Shown in pieces: positions 43,638 to 56,800 of a stretch of 64,000 nucleotides of DNA. Every line of letters starts with the position of its first letter. Positions within the stretch are counted from its first letter, which is position 1. This DNA comes from Flectonema sp. DT1601 (taxonomy: Eukaryota > Euglenozoa > Diplonemea > Diplonemida > Diplonemidae). The notes below the pieces were generated by a model that was given only the letters and a program-made list of their open reading frames with translations, was not told the DNA's origin and searched no databases. The stretch is taken from positions 62,001 to 126,000 of the forward strand of contig OZ025816.1 of assembly GCA_964019425.1 (NCBI GenBank), in the 5' to 3' direction. The position numbers and the translations under genes were made by a program.

Positions 43638-43832
43638 TTAAATAAAACCGTTTGATGATATTCTTAAAAAATTTTGATTACCCGACGGGTGGGAAATGGA
43701 AAGAATCAGGTGTGACAAAATGAGCAAGAAATAAATAAAAAGCTCATCATCTACGCAACAGAACAACATCTCCCGTGTAGACGATGACATACAACACAAC
43801 TCACAAGTAAGGAAGTTGCACAAGCTAATCAT
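43638..43832 (-). CDS. Possible 64-aa small membrane protein, copy 5
   Basis: Intact copy of the ORF at 2863-3057, with one replacement in the A/T tract (GNQNFLRISS). Confidence 0.3.
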   Translation of the reverse strand: MISLCNFLTCELCCMSSSTREMLFCCVDDELFIYFLLILSHLILSISHPSGNQNFLRISSNGFI

Positions 43833-44712
43833 TTTTATTTAAAATGCCCCATTTCATCTTTAGAAAAATAAAGAAAAACCCTCCTCCCGAGAAATAGGAA
43901 GAGGAAGTAAGTTAGATAGATAAGGAAGTTGTACTTCATTAACTAGTATTAGCAAAAATAATTAAAAAAGGAATTTTAATTTAATAAAGAAACAGACCAG
44001 GACATCAAACTTTTCTTCCGACCACACCCATTCAATGTCCAGCACTCTTCTTTATTAGTTGGTTGCCACCAGCAAATTGAAAAAATATAACAAATGCTGA
44101 AATATTTTTAAAAAAATAAAAAACTTATTCTCGAAAAAATAGTTGTAATTCTCCTCTTGTCAAGAAACGAGAAGAGAAGCACAAACAGTACAACTTTAAG
44201 CAGAAAAAACAACTCAACTTCTAATATACTTTTAATGATGTGCTCGTGTACACATCTTTGCGGGTTTGCACATGTTTTATTTTTTCTCCTCTTCAATCGA
44301 ACAAGACTGTTATCTGGTGAAACCGTAAAGCCCAAAGAGGAGGACTACACGAGCTGTCAAACTTGTAATTTATTTGTTGAGTTTACTTAAAAGAAAAAGA
44401 GAACAATTGAGAAAGAAAGGAAATTCCAATACCACAGAGCATTAGTATACAAAAATTGTTGTGTTAAAATTCGAAAACATAAAAACTGCCACACTCAATG
44501 AAAACGAAGCCCAACAAACCTCGTAATCGGCGAAGAGACGATTGCTATTTGAAATGCTTCCTCAACACACGTGTTGTTGTTTTATGAGGTTGGCTGAACG
44601 TATGATCCAAAATAGGCAGTCAAGAAATAAGGCAACAAGCCATCTACACACGAGGCTTATTATTAAATGGTTCTTTTTAAGGAATTTGTTTTGTTTGAAA
44701 AAAAAAAAGGAG

Positions 44713-44740
44713 GAAATAATTAACGTCGGTTAATTATTTC
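44713..44740. repeat. Perfect 12-bp hairpin, copy 3
   Basis: Same inverted repeat and GTCG loop as 4372-4399. It is kept although DNA immediately beside it has been lost. Confidence 0.7.
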
Positions 44741-45534
44741 GTTCCTGCCGGGGGTTGGGAGTCAAGCAATGCGAGAACGTCTTTCTCGTTCCCAGTTATT
44801 CAAATAAGAAACCACTCAACACAACAAGGATGTCAAGCATGCCAAGTGTACTTCAGAGTGTATTCAATTTGTAACCTTTCACATTTACATCGCTTTTCAA
44901 AAGTTCACACAAAATAATTTTGACTGGGAATGGGAATGAGGGAATCTCGCCAGTCTCACGTTGCAAATATATTTATTAATTATTTTTCATTTTTTTTTTT
45001 CTATTTTTCCTGTGCCAATTGACACACAAAACGAACACATAATTTCAATTACTAAGAAACGGTAGTGACTTAACCGATATCAAAGTGTTTAATCTCTTAT
45101 TATATCAAATAGAAGGCTAGCCTTACACGATAAGTAGAAGGAACAGGTACTGTTGGTCTAGACTCCAAATAGTTGTCTCGCTGAACATCAAAAGCAGAGA
45201 GCGATGTGAATGTGAGGAGTCCTCAGAGAGAACCAATCACACTCAAAAGTTCTTCCATCATCCAAAGACAACAACGGAGGGAATGAGTTTTCAGTAAAAG
45301 TCCCCCAGAGCGTACAACACGGCGGTCGTCACGAAGTGAATCTCTGATCGAGCAAAACATAATTTTATTTTTTCATTCATTGTTTGTTAACTTACATGAT
45401 CTTCAGAAGTCTGTACCACAAATGATACATCTTTTGTTATATCCCTTCCACGACAGACAAGATAATCATGTTGTTAGTAAGGCAAGAGTCAGAATGACAA
45501 GGAAATCATTTAATATCAAGAAACCACAACCACA

Positions 45535-47181
45535 TCACATGGTTGGGTGAACAGCACAAATAGTGCACGAGTTTCCGTTTCCATTTTGAGGACCCGCATT
45601 CCTCGGGCACCAGTCCTCCGCACAAACACCGTTCTTCCAGCTGCATCCCGAGGTCGCATCACACTCAGTGGCATCGTTCGCATTCTGGCACGGCATGATC
45701 TGCGAAACTCCGAACACCACGAATTTCGAAAGGTCCGAGGTCAAGAAAGGAAGGTCGATCTCCTCACCCGAAGCGATTCTTCTTCTGAACGCAACCATCG
45801 AGTGCTCGAACCCGTCGTTGTTCTCCACGAACCTCGGTGCGCACGAACCCGCCTGCCATCCGTCCGACAACAACGAAGCAGGGAGACCTCCGTTCTCGTT
45901 CTTGCAAGGTGGACACAGGTAGTGGGTCACGTAGATGTCACAAGGCTTGTCGTCACATGAGAACGGACACTTCATTCTAATCGCTGATCCAGACACGAGG
46001 GTGTCAACTGAGAACGCCTGCACAACCTGTCCGTTCGTTTCAGTCAGGTACTTCGGAAGCTTTGTCAGCATCGCGTTCGTCCAAGCAGGCACACCAACAG
46101 AGACGTCGTTTCCGTCAAAGTCCACCGTGAATCCGTTCGGCCTGATGATCGAAGCACTCATAGGTGCGCTCGGTGGGCAAGTGTCGTGGAGAACAACTGC
46201 CTGCGACAACTGACTGCTCGGCATGCAGGACTCAGCAATGTCTCCCCACTCGCACATGTATCCCTCGATGTCGTGAATTAGAGGGTAATCGTTCCAAACT
46301 CCGTCTGAGTAGAAGTGTGCGTAGTCCTCACCAGCGGTGGTGCAAAGACCTGGACAAGGGCTTCTGAATTCGTTAGGCTCGTTTGACTTGAAGTTGTTGT
46401 ACATTCCCGGCTCAGCAATTATACCAGGTCTGTCTGACCTTTGTCTTCCGAACAGTGTTCCAAGTCCACCGCAAATCGCCGAGTCGCAAGGCTGAAAAGT
46501 TGGCTGCAACACCCCCATCGGGCACGCAGTTCTCTCGAACCCGTCCACAGAGAGGTCGTATGGAGGACATCCTTCCGGTCCCACCACCCACCTCCACTCA
46601 CGTTCCACACCGGCATCCGAAGCCCCCATCCAACCTCTTCCAGTCAGCTTCGACTCCGCGATGTTCTGCTCCTCCTGGCTCGTGATCGTCATCAGGTATC
46701 CCGGCAGTCCCAAGATGTCGTTGTCCCTGCTGGCACAAGAAATCTGTGCCTCCTGCCAGCTCATCTTTCCACTAAAAAAGCTGTAGAAGTGGTGGTTCTT
46801 TCTCGAAAACAAACCGTGCCCGTAGTTCAGGACTAACACCCTGCTTCCCACCCCAGCAGGTGTGAACACGACCGATGACAAAGCAGTTGCGTATTGCTCA
46901 ATAGTCCGTTCACCTGAAAGCTGCATCTTGTCCCCGCTGAAGTCGACGGTAATCCCCAGACTCGAGCACTTAGTGCAGCTCAGAACATCACCGCTGTGGA
47001 ATCCTTCCTCGATGTGAACCGCAGCTCCCTTGATCACCGTGTTGCAATCACAGCTTCCCGTGAAGGGAATGTTCACGCAATTCTGATTCGGGAATGGCTT
47101 CATCGTCTCACCGACTTTGATCACCGCGTCCCCCAAGGCTGACGCAGCCATCAGTAGTATTCCGCTTACCGCAGTCTTCAT
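45535..47181 (-). CDS. Secreted C-type lectin-like protein, subtype B (B3)
   Basis: 548 residues, subtype B in the N-terminal and lectin domains (SFFSGKMS, FKSNEPNEF, FYSDGVWNDYP, SSQLSQ). From about residue 359 to 452 it has DVSVGVPAWT and CAPRFVENN, the A-type states, then returns to the B-type end (NGNGNS, AVHPTM). This is a conversion tract of about 280 bp or more from an A gene. It also has GETMKPF as in C and D1. It is intact and lies just upstream, in transcriptional order, of A4 and downstream of D2. Confidence 0.92.
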   Translation of the reverse strand: MKTAVSGILLMAASALGDAVIKVGETMKPFPNQNCVNIPFTGSCDCNTVIKGAAVHIEEGFHSGDVLSCTKCSSLGITVDFSGDKMQLSGERTIEQYATALSSVVFTPAGVGSRVLVLNYGHGLFSRKNHHFYSFFSGKMSWQEAQISCASRDNDILGLPGYLMTITSQEEQNIAESKLTGRGWMGASDAGVEREWRWVVGPEGCPPYDLSVDGFERTACPMGVLQPTFQPCDSAICGGLGTLFGRQRSDRPGIIAEPGMYNNFKSNEPNEFRSPCPGLCTTAGEDYAHFYSDGVWNDYPLIHDIEGYMCEWGDIAESCMPSSQLSQAVVLHDTCPPSAPMSASIIRPNGFTVDFDGNDVSVGVPAWTNAMLTKLPKYLTETNGQVVQAFSVDTLVSGSAIRMKCPFSCDDKPCDIYVTHYLCPPCKNENGGLPASLLSDGWQAGSCAPRFVENNDGFEHSMVAFRRRIASGEEIDLPFLTSDLSKFVVFGVSQIMPCQNANDATECDATSGCSWKNGVCAEDWCPRNAGPQNGNGNSCTICAVHPTM

Positions 47182-48160
47182 TATTGTGATGTTTTTGTGT
47201 TAAAACTGAATGAAGAAGAAGATTGTTTTACATTTCCAATCACGACTACCAACAACTCATTGAGGGAGGAAAATTACGAATTTCAGAAACCCGCAAAGAT
47301 GATGAATTGTAGAAGAGGGGGTTCGCTCCGAAAATTAGTACTGCGGATTGCGAGAAGAAAGGAAAGAAGCGACCAACCAACTAACCACGGAGCATCGACT
47401 AATCTCCACAGTGTTGAAAGGGAAGATTCGAGCAACGTGTGTTGACAGCATTACTACAACATTCAAACAAGGAAGTTGGCAACGATGATAAAAGTTTTTG
47501 AATGTTCAAAGAAAATAGCTAGTTGGAATTATGAAATAAAAAATCAGATTTCACAACAAGCAAGAATCCAAATATTCCGTTCCCCAAACGGGAACTTCTC
47601 TTTGTTTTTTTTCACATCATTCATTATTTCAGGAAATCACTTTGTAAACCAACTCTTGGAATGAATTGCAATCACGACACAATGCAAAAGGGAGAAAGCG
47701 GGGAGAGAGAAGCTGTCCAAACAGTTGAACAACTGATAACAAACTAATTTTTAATAATTAATTTCATTTCAGTATTCTTTAATAATATTACCAACAAGTC
47801 AGACATCAGAAGTACAGCGATAATCAATTACGACTTACTTCACTTGAGTTGGTTTGGCAGCACTCAGTAGAATTTAAATAACAAAACAAGAAAGCTTTCC
47901 TCAATAGTCTCTAAGAGCTGAAGCGTTCAACTCACCCAAGCCATTCAAGGCCAAGGATACCATTGCATTGAAAAGCAGAAATCTCAAATATCAAAACAAA
48001 AAATATGTAACAAAACAGAAAAAAAAAACCAAGATAAAATGAGGGTTCCAAAATTCCGACACTTGACCAACGAATTCGACCAAGTGACAAAATAAGAAAG
48101 TAAAAAATGATGCCAATCAGAAAGATATTTCAATTCATTCTGCTCCGCAAACGTGTTAAT
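47182..48160. other. Truncated B-C spacer bordering the D2 block
   Basis: B-C spacer up to TTCTGCTC, then a skip of about 35 bp to CGCAAACGTGTTAAT (48146-48160), where it ends at the lectin-derived filler. No gene. Confidence 0.8.
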
Positions 48161-48196
48161 AAGCGATTCTTCTTCTGTACGCAACCATCGAGTGCT
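48161..48196. repeat. 36-bp piece of lectin coding DNA at a rearrangement junction
   Basis: The 36 bases starting AAGCGATTCTTCTTCTG match the lectin coding region (for example 1099-1134, about codons 459-470) in the same orientation with one mismatch. They lie exactly between truncated spacer and truncated transposon. This looks like filler DNA copied in during break repair. Confidence 0.8.
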
Positions 48197-48197
48197 A

Positions 48198-48619
48198 GCC
48201 TATTAACAGCAAGAACGCACTCTCCCTCCTTGAATCCCTCTATATTCGACTCGGTGCATTCTGCGGGCTAAATCAGCTCCTTGTAGATCTGGGATGCATC
48301 GTCCACTGAAATGAGTTTCAGCTTCAGGGATTGAAGCAGGCTCAGGAAGCTCTCAAGGAGTGGCCCATTGTTTTGCCATTGTTGACCGCCGAACCATGAC
48401 CTGGAGGTCTCGGGTTCGAACCCCGTGACACCCTTTTTTCTCTTTTTCGAAAGACTGCCAAGCATGTCAAAAAAATAATTTTGGCTTCTGCGTCAAAATA
48501 CTTGTGCGTCAGTGTAAGTCCCCGTGTCTTATAGTAATAAAAAAGGTAAAAAAAAGCGCCCTCCAAAATAGTATTTATATTAAAAGCGCCCTCCAAATTG
48601 TAGGGCACTTCCATCTATG
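48198..48619. mobile_element. Non-autonomous TIR DNA transposon, truncated copy
   Basis: Matches 17983-18438, starting inside the element at GCCTATTAACAG and keeping the right terminal inverted repeat (CCATCTATG at 48611-48619). The B box GGTTCGAACCC lies at 48413-48423, with a better-paired T-arm-like stem (CGGG/CCCG) than in the complete copy. The left end was lost in the rearrangement that placed the filler. Confidence 0.75.
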
Positions 48620-49729
48620 AATAATAATAAATAATAATAATTAATAATAATTAATAATAATGATAATTAAAACAACAGTCAATAAGCTGACCTCTCCAAT
48701 TGCTGGCATTTGTTTAGATAAATGAGAAGCAAGGAATTCATCGTTACTTTACTCAAAGTCAGGTCGCAATGTAGAGTAGTTAATCTTTTTATTTCTTTAG
48801 TCAGGTGTGATGATTTGCTTTGGTCAAAGATAGAAGGTTGCCATCAAATCAAAACCCCTGTAGAGATAAAGAGTTTCCTCCGTGTTGAAAAGAGAGATTG
48901 CTATTCTGATGAATTCATCTTTTAGTCAACCACCACGTCCTTGGCCCATAACTGGATCTGTTTCATGACAAAACGTATGCAACAAGAACACAAAAAGAAG
49001 TTAGTATTAGCAATCAATAAGTAAATAATCAAATCAATCAATAAATCGTAAGGACATCAAATAAAGAAGTTAGTATTAGAAAGTCCAGCACTGATGACTA
49101 CGAGGTGTTTGAGTAACCCGTAACAGTTCAGGACTAAATAACGGAAGGAAAAGATCCGATGGAAGTGAGACATCGAATGTGGGAGAGGAAGATAATAAAA
49201 ATATTTAATATTTTTATATTTTTATATTTTAATTAATTCAAAGATTTGGCGATCTATAGAAATACCTCAACTTAAGAATTGTTCAACAGTAGAGGGAAAA
49301 GGAAGTGGGAGAGCAGTTAAAAGCAACAAGTGAATTAATTCTACAATACCTGATGAGTGTAGAAGGTTATGTATCTTATATCCTACTACGGTATTGGTTA
49401 ATTCAAAGCTACCACAACAACTACTGTAAGAACTCCACACTTCACAGCTGGAGATGAGAAGGGAAATTCAGGGTTTCTGGGAGTGGGGAGTTGCTTTTTC
49501 TAATATTTAGTTTCGATTGAATAAAAATAGAGAAAAAGTAATTTTTCGATGCCTTGATTGCAACAATAACGAAAAGGGAAAAAGAATAAAGAAGGGAGGG
49601 AATTCAAGGGAACACCTTTAGTGGAACAGCTCAAACAAGTAGAGATAAATCTCCTGGGCACCCTAACAAGAGAATACCAGACAAAAGGTTTGCTTTAATC
49701 ACAAAAAGTGTGGTAAGCGTGTGACGAAT

Positions 49730-49869
49730 AGTTTAGTTTAGTTTAGTTAGCAAAATACAAACTGATGACTACGAGGGGTCTGGGTAGCCCGCATCAGTAA
49801 GGACCCAATCGCGAAGATTGTAGTTTCATAGTATTGGCTGGAAGTGATCGACTTCCAGCCTCCACCTTG
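49730..49869 (-). mobile_element. SINE-like insertion with 5-bp target duplication
   Basis: Exactly inserted relative to the D1 block. CGAAT occurs on both sides (49725-49729 and 49870-49874) but once at 19725. Read on the minus strand, the element ends in an (ACTAA)n run next to the duplication, like a SINE tail. It contains a perfect 10-bp hairpin (GGCTGGAAGT, GATCG, ACTTCCAGCC; 49836-49860) and the family core 49788-49831. No clear tRNA boxes are seen. Confidence 0.65.
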
Positions 49870-50458
49870 CGAATGCCTGTCTTATACTCCTTTTAGTGGC
49901 GAAAAAATGATAGTACGTCAGTTCAGATTTCTTCAGTGTAACATACTATCTTCAGTAAACTATTGGATATACACGTGAGCTTTGCTTGAATTAATTAAAA
50001 GAAATAAAATAAGGGAGAGGAGGGCAGGAATTCAAAGAAATAAAAGAATAACTTTACAGACGATTATAGGAATCCAATATCTTAACTAAATGTTTGGGTT
50101 GTTTATCTTTTACTGGTTATTCAACCCCACAAGAAAGCCAGATAGAATGAGATAATTGTACAGTACGCGTAGATACTTTCCATGATCTTCGTATGCGCGA
50201 CTTCTGAACCACAACAACCACAAGGTTGAACAACAATAACAAAAAAAAAAAAGAATTTACACAATTGCCAATTTCCCTCATTTTACACTAAATAAGAGGG
50301 AAGACATGGATGGTTAATATTTCGACGGTTCTTAGAAACACGACTCAAAACATCTTAACCACATTCACAAAAACATAAAAAACAGAATTAAGAAGAATAA
50401 AAAACTCTAAAGACCTTTTGGGGTTTTCCACAACTGAAAAATAAGCCACACACCGAGA

Positions 50459-50722
50459 GTGAATACATTACAATTTTTTCGACAAAGGAACTTTTATTCC
50501 ACAGAATCTTTTTTCTCCGACAGAATTTTAGATGATAATCGCTCCGCAGAGGTTTCCATCTCTGAATTGGTTGAGTTGTCCAACATCCCCAAACTATTAC
50601 AACAGTCGAAAAAGAGAAATGATGATTTGTATCGAAGTGATATTCTTCACTTATTATTTAAAGTGTTCCCACTTTATGATCGAAGACGGTCTAAGCGTCG
50701 AGGTTTTCTCAGGTTTTTATGA
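50459..50722 (+). CDS. Hypothetical 87-aa ORF downstream of D2
   Basis: Identical in sequence to the frame at 20532-20795. Same reservations: unknown family, and identity explained by recent duplication of the block. Confidence 0.2.
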   Translation: MNTLQFFRQRNFYSTESFFSDRILDDNRSAEVSISELVELSNIPKLLQQSKKRNDDLYRSDILHLLFKVFPLYDRRRSKRRGFLRFL

Positions 50723-50885
50723 TCAACTTGGAGAAAATTCATTTAAATACCAAAACAACAAGAAATACCTGTCTTTTTCTTATCAAAGTCAGTTTTATAT
50801 TTCTTTTTATGACATCAATATATGTTGATATTATTTATCTCAAAAATATTTAAGCCGCTTGTTCGCCTTCAAATTCCTCCTCCTC

Positions 50886-53800
50886 TTAGTTCGGAATAAC
50901 TGGAATAGATTCATCAGTTGGTACATCAGAATCAATTTTAGTGACGACAGGAGAGGTAAGTCTCCACATCAATTTCCTACCAGTACTAGACCTTACTTGC
51001 ATCGGAACTATTAATCCAGATTCTTGGAACTTAGCGATGGATGCAATCGCAGGATCTCTATTACAAGTGTGAGAGAACGCTCGGTATGCTTCAAGAACTT
51101 CAAATTTAGAATTCAAAACTTTAACATAAACAGACTCCCCAGATAAAGAAACTCCAGTAACCGCAAACTTATCATCACCAACAACAGACATTCCAATGGT
51201 TCTCGTAGAACTGTAAATAAAGGTCTTACATGTCGGACCTACCTTCTCAATGAATACATCAGTTCCTAATGTAATCTTATAAATCTGACAATCAATCAGA
51301 TCTACATTTCTCAATGCATAACACACAACAACTCTGTTGTCACTGAGGATACCAACTTCAGAGTACAACTGTTCGTCGGCAGTGGTCAGCGCTACTGTCT
51401 TCGCGACATTCCCATCCGTCTTCACTACCGAAAGATACAATCTAGTAGTTGTTGTTCGTCTCATTGAGTTCGCAATAACAAAGTATCCGCTACTCAAGAA
51501 AGACATCGATCCATGTGTGAAAGAATTCATTCGTGGGAAAAGGCTAACCTTATTGACCCCACCTCCATTCGTATCGAACGATTCCAAATAAAGATTATTT
51601 CCAACATTATTACCATCACGGTGTAATACATGAATAAGAGTCGTGCCTGAATCTATGGAGATCTTTGGATAGACTGCGGCCTCATTTATCGCAACAAAGC
51701 TTGCGACAACAACCGGAGATGATAGAGTAGAGGCAGAGATTTCAAATGATATTATTTTATAAGTAAAAGAATCACCCCCGTCATGAACAACAACATATGC
51801 TGTTGTCCCCACCACTGTCACATCATAAGTTGAACCAAGTCCGATGTTGGTTAGCTGAAGAATGTCTCTCCCGAATGACGTCCCATCTGTGTTTTCTACT
51901 TCTCCAATTAATCTTGCGACATTCGAATCATCCTGTACAATATAAAGTGACAACACTCTACCATCTGACAGAGGCTTCACTACCTGCTCAGCAATCGAAG
52001 ATTGGTCTGGAACTCCGTATGTTGTTACAGTGGGAACTCGACTGTATGCGGAGGAGTAAATACTCCATGAAGACCTGTCTTGCCATTTACTAGTCCAAGA
52101 GATAAAGAAATTGTCGTTGTGTAGTAATGCGATGGTAGCATCAAATTGACGTCTACGTGTGAACTTGTTAATGAGTTGATCTCCGCCAAGTGGTCTTCCC
52201 GAGGTGTCAAATCGTCTAAAGTACGCGTCTTGTGTTAGTCGTATCTCAAAACGGTTCCACGCAACAATAAATGAATCGTCTGGCAGGATGCATATCGATG
52301 TCGGTCGGTCATTTCCAATTTCCTCGGCATTCACGCGAAAGTCACTTCCCTGTTTCACTGCACCCGCAGAATAGACAGCTCCCATCACGTTAAATAAAGT
52401 TGAAAGAGTACCACTTCCCCAAATGATGATAAACTTCTTGTCACTGAAGAATGCTACTCGCGGAGATGTTTGAGACCCCTCAGTCTCGGTGTTCACTTGA
52501 AAAGCAGCAGCACTCGCAACAGGATTTGCTTGGCTCACATCAAATACCCTGGCAAAGATACCGTATCCGGAACCGTCTTCATTAAAAGATTGCCAAGCAA
52601 TAATGACACTGTCGTCATCAGTGATATCAACCGACGGGTTTCTCTGAGTTAGTTGCAACGTACCGTGAACGATGATAGGATCTGATATTGCCGAACCCTC
52701 AACAACACTCATGTACACGTCCACATCATTTCCTGTTCCAAGGTTAGCTTGCCATGAAACGACATACTTGTTTCCACTTGTCGTTGTCGCAATAACAGGC
52801 CGAGCATCACCTCCAGTTGCAATTGTATGTATCAAAACAGGAGAACCTATTTTGTCCCCATTGGAAGCAAACTGGAGGACGTTTATTGTGGTGCTGGAAC
52901 CAACAGCTGACTGCCACGATACATAGAAATTGTTACTGAAACAGGCAACATCCGGACGATCTTCTGGAGCGCTCGTCCCGCCACTTACCATAAATTCCTT
53001 GTCGAAAATTGCACGTCCGGTTGTGTCATAAATTTGAGCGTATATCTGAGAAACAGCTCCAACATGTGACTCCCATACAACGACGGCTCCTCCAGAGAAT
53101 CCACAAGAAGCAGGGGACCTTTGAAATCCCCGTAGGGTGTTACTTGCAGTCTCTGGTTGCCTCTCATAACCAGCATCTACCTCAATCAGTAAGGAAACAC
53201 CAATTGGATCTCCAGTTATACTTGTAGTCGCAGTTGCATAGACAATGACAACTCCCTTATCCGTCGCAATCATTGAAGGATTCGCTTGAGTTCCAATCAC
53301 AAAATTATTAACCACCCGACTAGGTTCAATTTCAGCCCCAGTAGCTTCCATTCGGGTAAACATTATAGCACCTCCTTGTCTATCTTTAACAAGAGACATA
53401 TTTGATGCACAAGACACGGAAAAAGATTCATCATAAAGTGATTGTGAAAATGTGAGAGAATCCCTAAAGCAGGTCAACGATGTCCTCCAAGTGACGCTGC
53501 TGGTAATACTTCTGGAGTGAACATCACCGGAATTACGATCAACGATAAATATAAGCAAATTCCCTCGTGTTGGAGTAAACACCCTAATCGACCCCGGGAT
53601 TCCTTCATTAAATAGAAAATCCATCGCACTTCCAATAGTAGTTCCCGTAATTGGAACATAATTCACATCTCTGGTGCCATCAAGGACGTGGGTTACGTAA
53701 TAAGTTCCCCCAGCTCCACAAGCTGAGTCCCATATAAAAGGCGTCCCGGTACTCAGAACTCGCACGTTAGAACCTCCAACAAAAGCCGTTAAGACATAAA

Positions 53801-56800
53801 AAGTTACAGTTCCTTCGACCTGCATTTCTACAAACATAACGATAGTTTCAACTGATGAAACTATCACAACCAGGGAACCTCCGCATAAAAATGACCGATG
53901 GTCGCTGCTGCCAGATTGCACCAAAGCAGTTTGTTCAGTACCATCCCCTGTTGCGTCCACCTCAACACTTCGAATACCTCCATCACCATAAGTTACAAAA
54001 AAAGTATTACTATGTGGCAAGCTACCTGCTATTATTGGAGCTGTTGTGGCACCAGTTCCAATAGTTTTCTTCGATTTCATGTTATTATCGTCATCGAAGA
54101 GTGCGTACATAACTGCACCTGCATTGGTTCTGTACGCAACAGCGTAACCTCCATTGTCAAGTCTACACGACGACATCGCATCCAACTCTATGTCAGTAAC
54201 GAATTGAACTTCCGGAACGTGGTAGTAACTCGCAGCTATAATCGGAACAGGAACTTCCTCTGCTGTTTGTGATGGAAAGACAGCAAACCACCCATTGACT
54301 CCTAGTTGTGCCACGGATACTTTAGTTAATGTTTCTGATACCGCCAACGATGACCTGAAACCACTAAAAGATATATCACTGTAGTCATTATTATAATAAG
54401 CAAACCCAGTACTGGAAAACAGTATCGTCTGTCCCTTGTTGCTGGATCCCATACCAAGTGTTAAGTGATCAAGAACTGTTGAACGGTCCAGCATAGTAGG
54501 AGTACTCACAGCTATGTCATCAGTGAATAACCAAGTTCTCATAGTAGTCATAGCTGCTACGCTATCGTGAGCTGCTAATGTTATCAGAGGAGTCTCTCTT
54601 CCGTGACTCATTTTCAATGAAATTCTATCCCAGGCTCTTGTCGGAGAACCGGCAATGGTACCACTGGAGAGCTCAGCGAAACCAACACTGCTTAATACTT
54701 TATAAAACAGTTCACTGGTTCCTTCACTGAACACAACTAACAATCCCGCAGATATTTCTATCATGTCATAAAACGTTACACTTGTTCCTAAAACCGTCAC
54801 AGGTGTCAAACTGTTCGCTGCCAAAGAAAACATTCTGAACGAACCTCCCGTACTAGAGAACAAGACAACAGCACCCCCTCCCGTTCTGAAACCCACAGCA
54901 GAGTGTCGCCCTGGTGTCGCACCAATAGTCGCAATTAGAACCGCACCGCCTACAGGTCTACCAGTAGAGGTATATTGCCTTCGGTACAACTCGTCGTTTT
55001 CTTGGTACGTTATTAAGAATCCTCCGTCAGATAGGGCAGCAAGCTGCTTTCTCCCTGATGCAAATACTGTTGTTGACTCTGCAGAGCTCTGGTGAACAAC
55101 AATCACGTCACCTGCTACTGTTGGATTACTGTTTTTATAAATCCTTGCTTGCAATTGATGATCAGCTGAGCTGTACCATCCAACTACAACATCACCACTT
55201 CCCAATGTCAGGGTCTCCGCATCTCCAGGGCTTTTCCGTGAAACTTCAATCTTTGTTCCTGTTTTTTGAAACGTTACACTGCACCAGTCCTCCGCACAAA
55301 CACCGTTCTTCCAGCTGCATCCCGAGATCGCATCGCACTCAGTGGCATCGTTCGCATTCTGGCACGGCATAATCTGCGAAACTCCGAACACCACGAATTT
55401 CGAAAGGTCCGAGGTCAAGAAAGGAAGGTCGATCTCCTCACCCGAAGCGATTCTTCTTCTGAACGCAACCATCGAGTGCTCGAACCCGTCGTTGTTCTCC
55501 ATGAACCTCGGTGCGCACGAACCCGCCTGCCATCCGTCCGACAACAACGAAGGGAGACCTCCGTTCTCGTTCTTGCAAGGTGGACACAGGTAGTGGGTCA
55601 CGTAGATGTCACAAGGCTTGTCGTCACATGAGAACGGACACTTCATTCTAATCGCTGATCCAGACACGAGGGTGTCAACTGAGAACGCCTGCACAACCTG
55701 TCCGTTCGTTTCAGTCAGGTACTTCGGAAGCTTTGTCAGCATCGCGTTCGTCCAAGCAGGCATACCAACAGTCACGTCGTTTCCATCAAAGTCCACCGTG
55801 AATCTGTTCGGCTTGATGATCGAAGCACTCATAGGTGCGCTCGGTGGGCAAGTGTCGTGGAGAACAACTGCCTGAGAGATGTATCCGTTAGGCATGCACG
55901 CCTCAGCAATGTCTCCCCACTCGCACATGTATCCCTCGATGTCGTAAATTAGAGGGTAATCGTTCCAAAATCCGTACGAGAAGAATTGTGCGTAGTCCTC
56001 ACCAGCGGTGGTGCAAAGACCTGGACAAGTGCCTCTGAATTCGTTAGGCTCGTCTGACTTGAAGTTGTTGTACATTCCCGGCTCAGCAATCAAACCAGGT
56101 CTGTCAGACCTCTGTATTCCGAACAGTGTTCCAAGTCCACCGCAAATCGCCGAGTCGCAAGGCTGAAAAGTTGGCTGCAACACCCCCATCGGGCACGCAG
56201 TTCTCTCGAACCCGTCCACAGAGAGGTCGTATGGAGGACATCCTTCCGGTCCCACCACCCACCTCCACTCACGCTCCACACCGGCATCCGAAGCCCCCAT
56301 CCAACCCCTTCCGGTCAGCTTCGACTTCACGATGTTCTGCTCCTCCTGGCTCGTGATCGTTATCAGGTATCCCGGCAGTCCCAAGATGTCGTTGTCCCTG
56401 CTGGCACAAGAAATCTGTGCCTCCTGCCAGCTCACATTTCCACTAAAAAATCTGTAGAAGTGGTGGTTCTTTCTCGAAAACAAACCGTGCCCGTAGTTCA
56501 GGACTAACACCCTGCTTCCCACCCCAGCAGGTGTGAACACCACCGATGACAAAGCAGTTGCGTATTGCTCAATAGTGCGTTCATCCGAAAGCTGCATCTC
56601 GTCCCCGCTGAAGTTGACGGTAATCCCGAGACTCGAGCACTTAGTGCAGCTCAGAATGTCACCGTTGTGGAATCCTTCCTTGATGTGAACCGCAGCTCCC
56701 TTGATCACCGTGTTGCAATCACAGCTTCCCGCGAAGGGAATGTTCACGCAATTCTGGTTCGGGAACGGCTTCAGCGTCTCATTGACTTTGATCACCGCGT

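Larger units (their letters stand above)
43283..45534. other. A-B type spacer, third copy, with internal gaps
   Basis: 2252 bp. It lacks about 380 bp (after GTTGGTTG at about 44066, including the SINE-like segment) and about 70 bp near 44681, but keeps the 300-bp block missing from 30071-32455. The 64-codon ORF and hairpin are intact. Confidence 0.8.
48620..50885. other. Downstream region of D2
   Basis: Matches 18439-20958, except that it lacks the two D1-only segments and has the 140-bp insertion at 49730. The small plus frames at 48722-48925 and 50459-50722 are identical to their D1 counterparts. No RNA gene is recognised. Confidence 0.7.
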
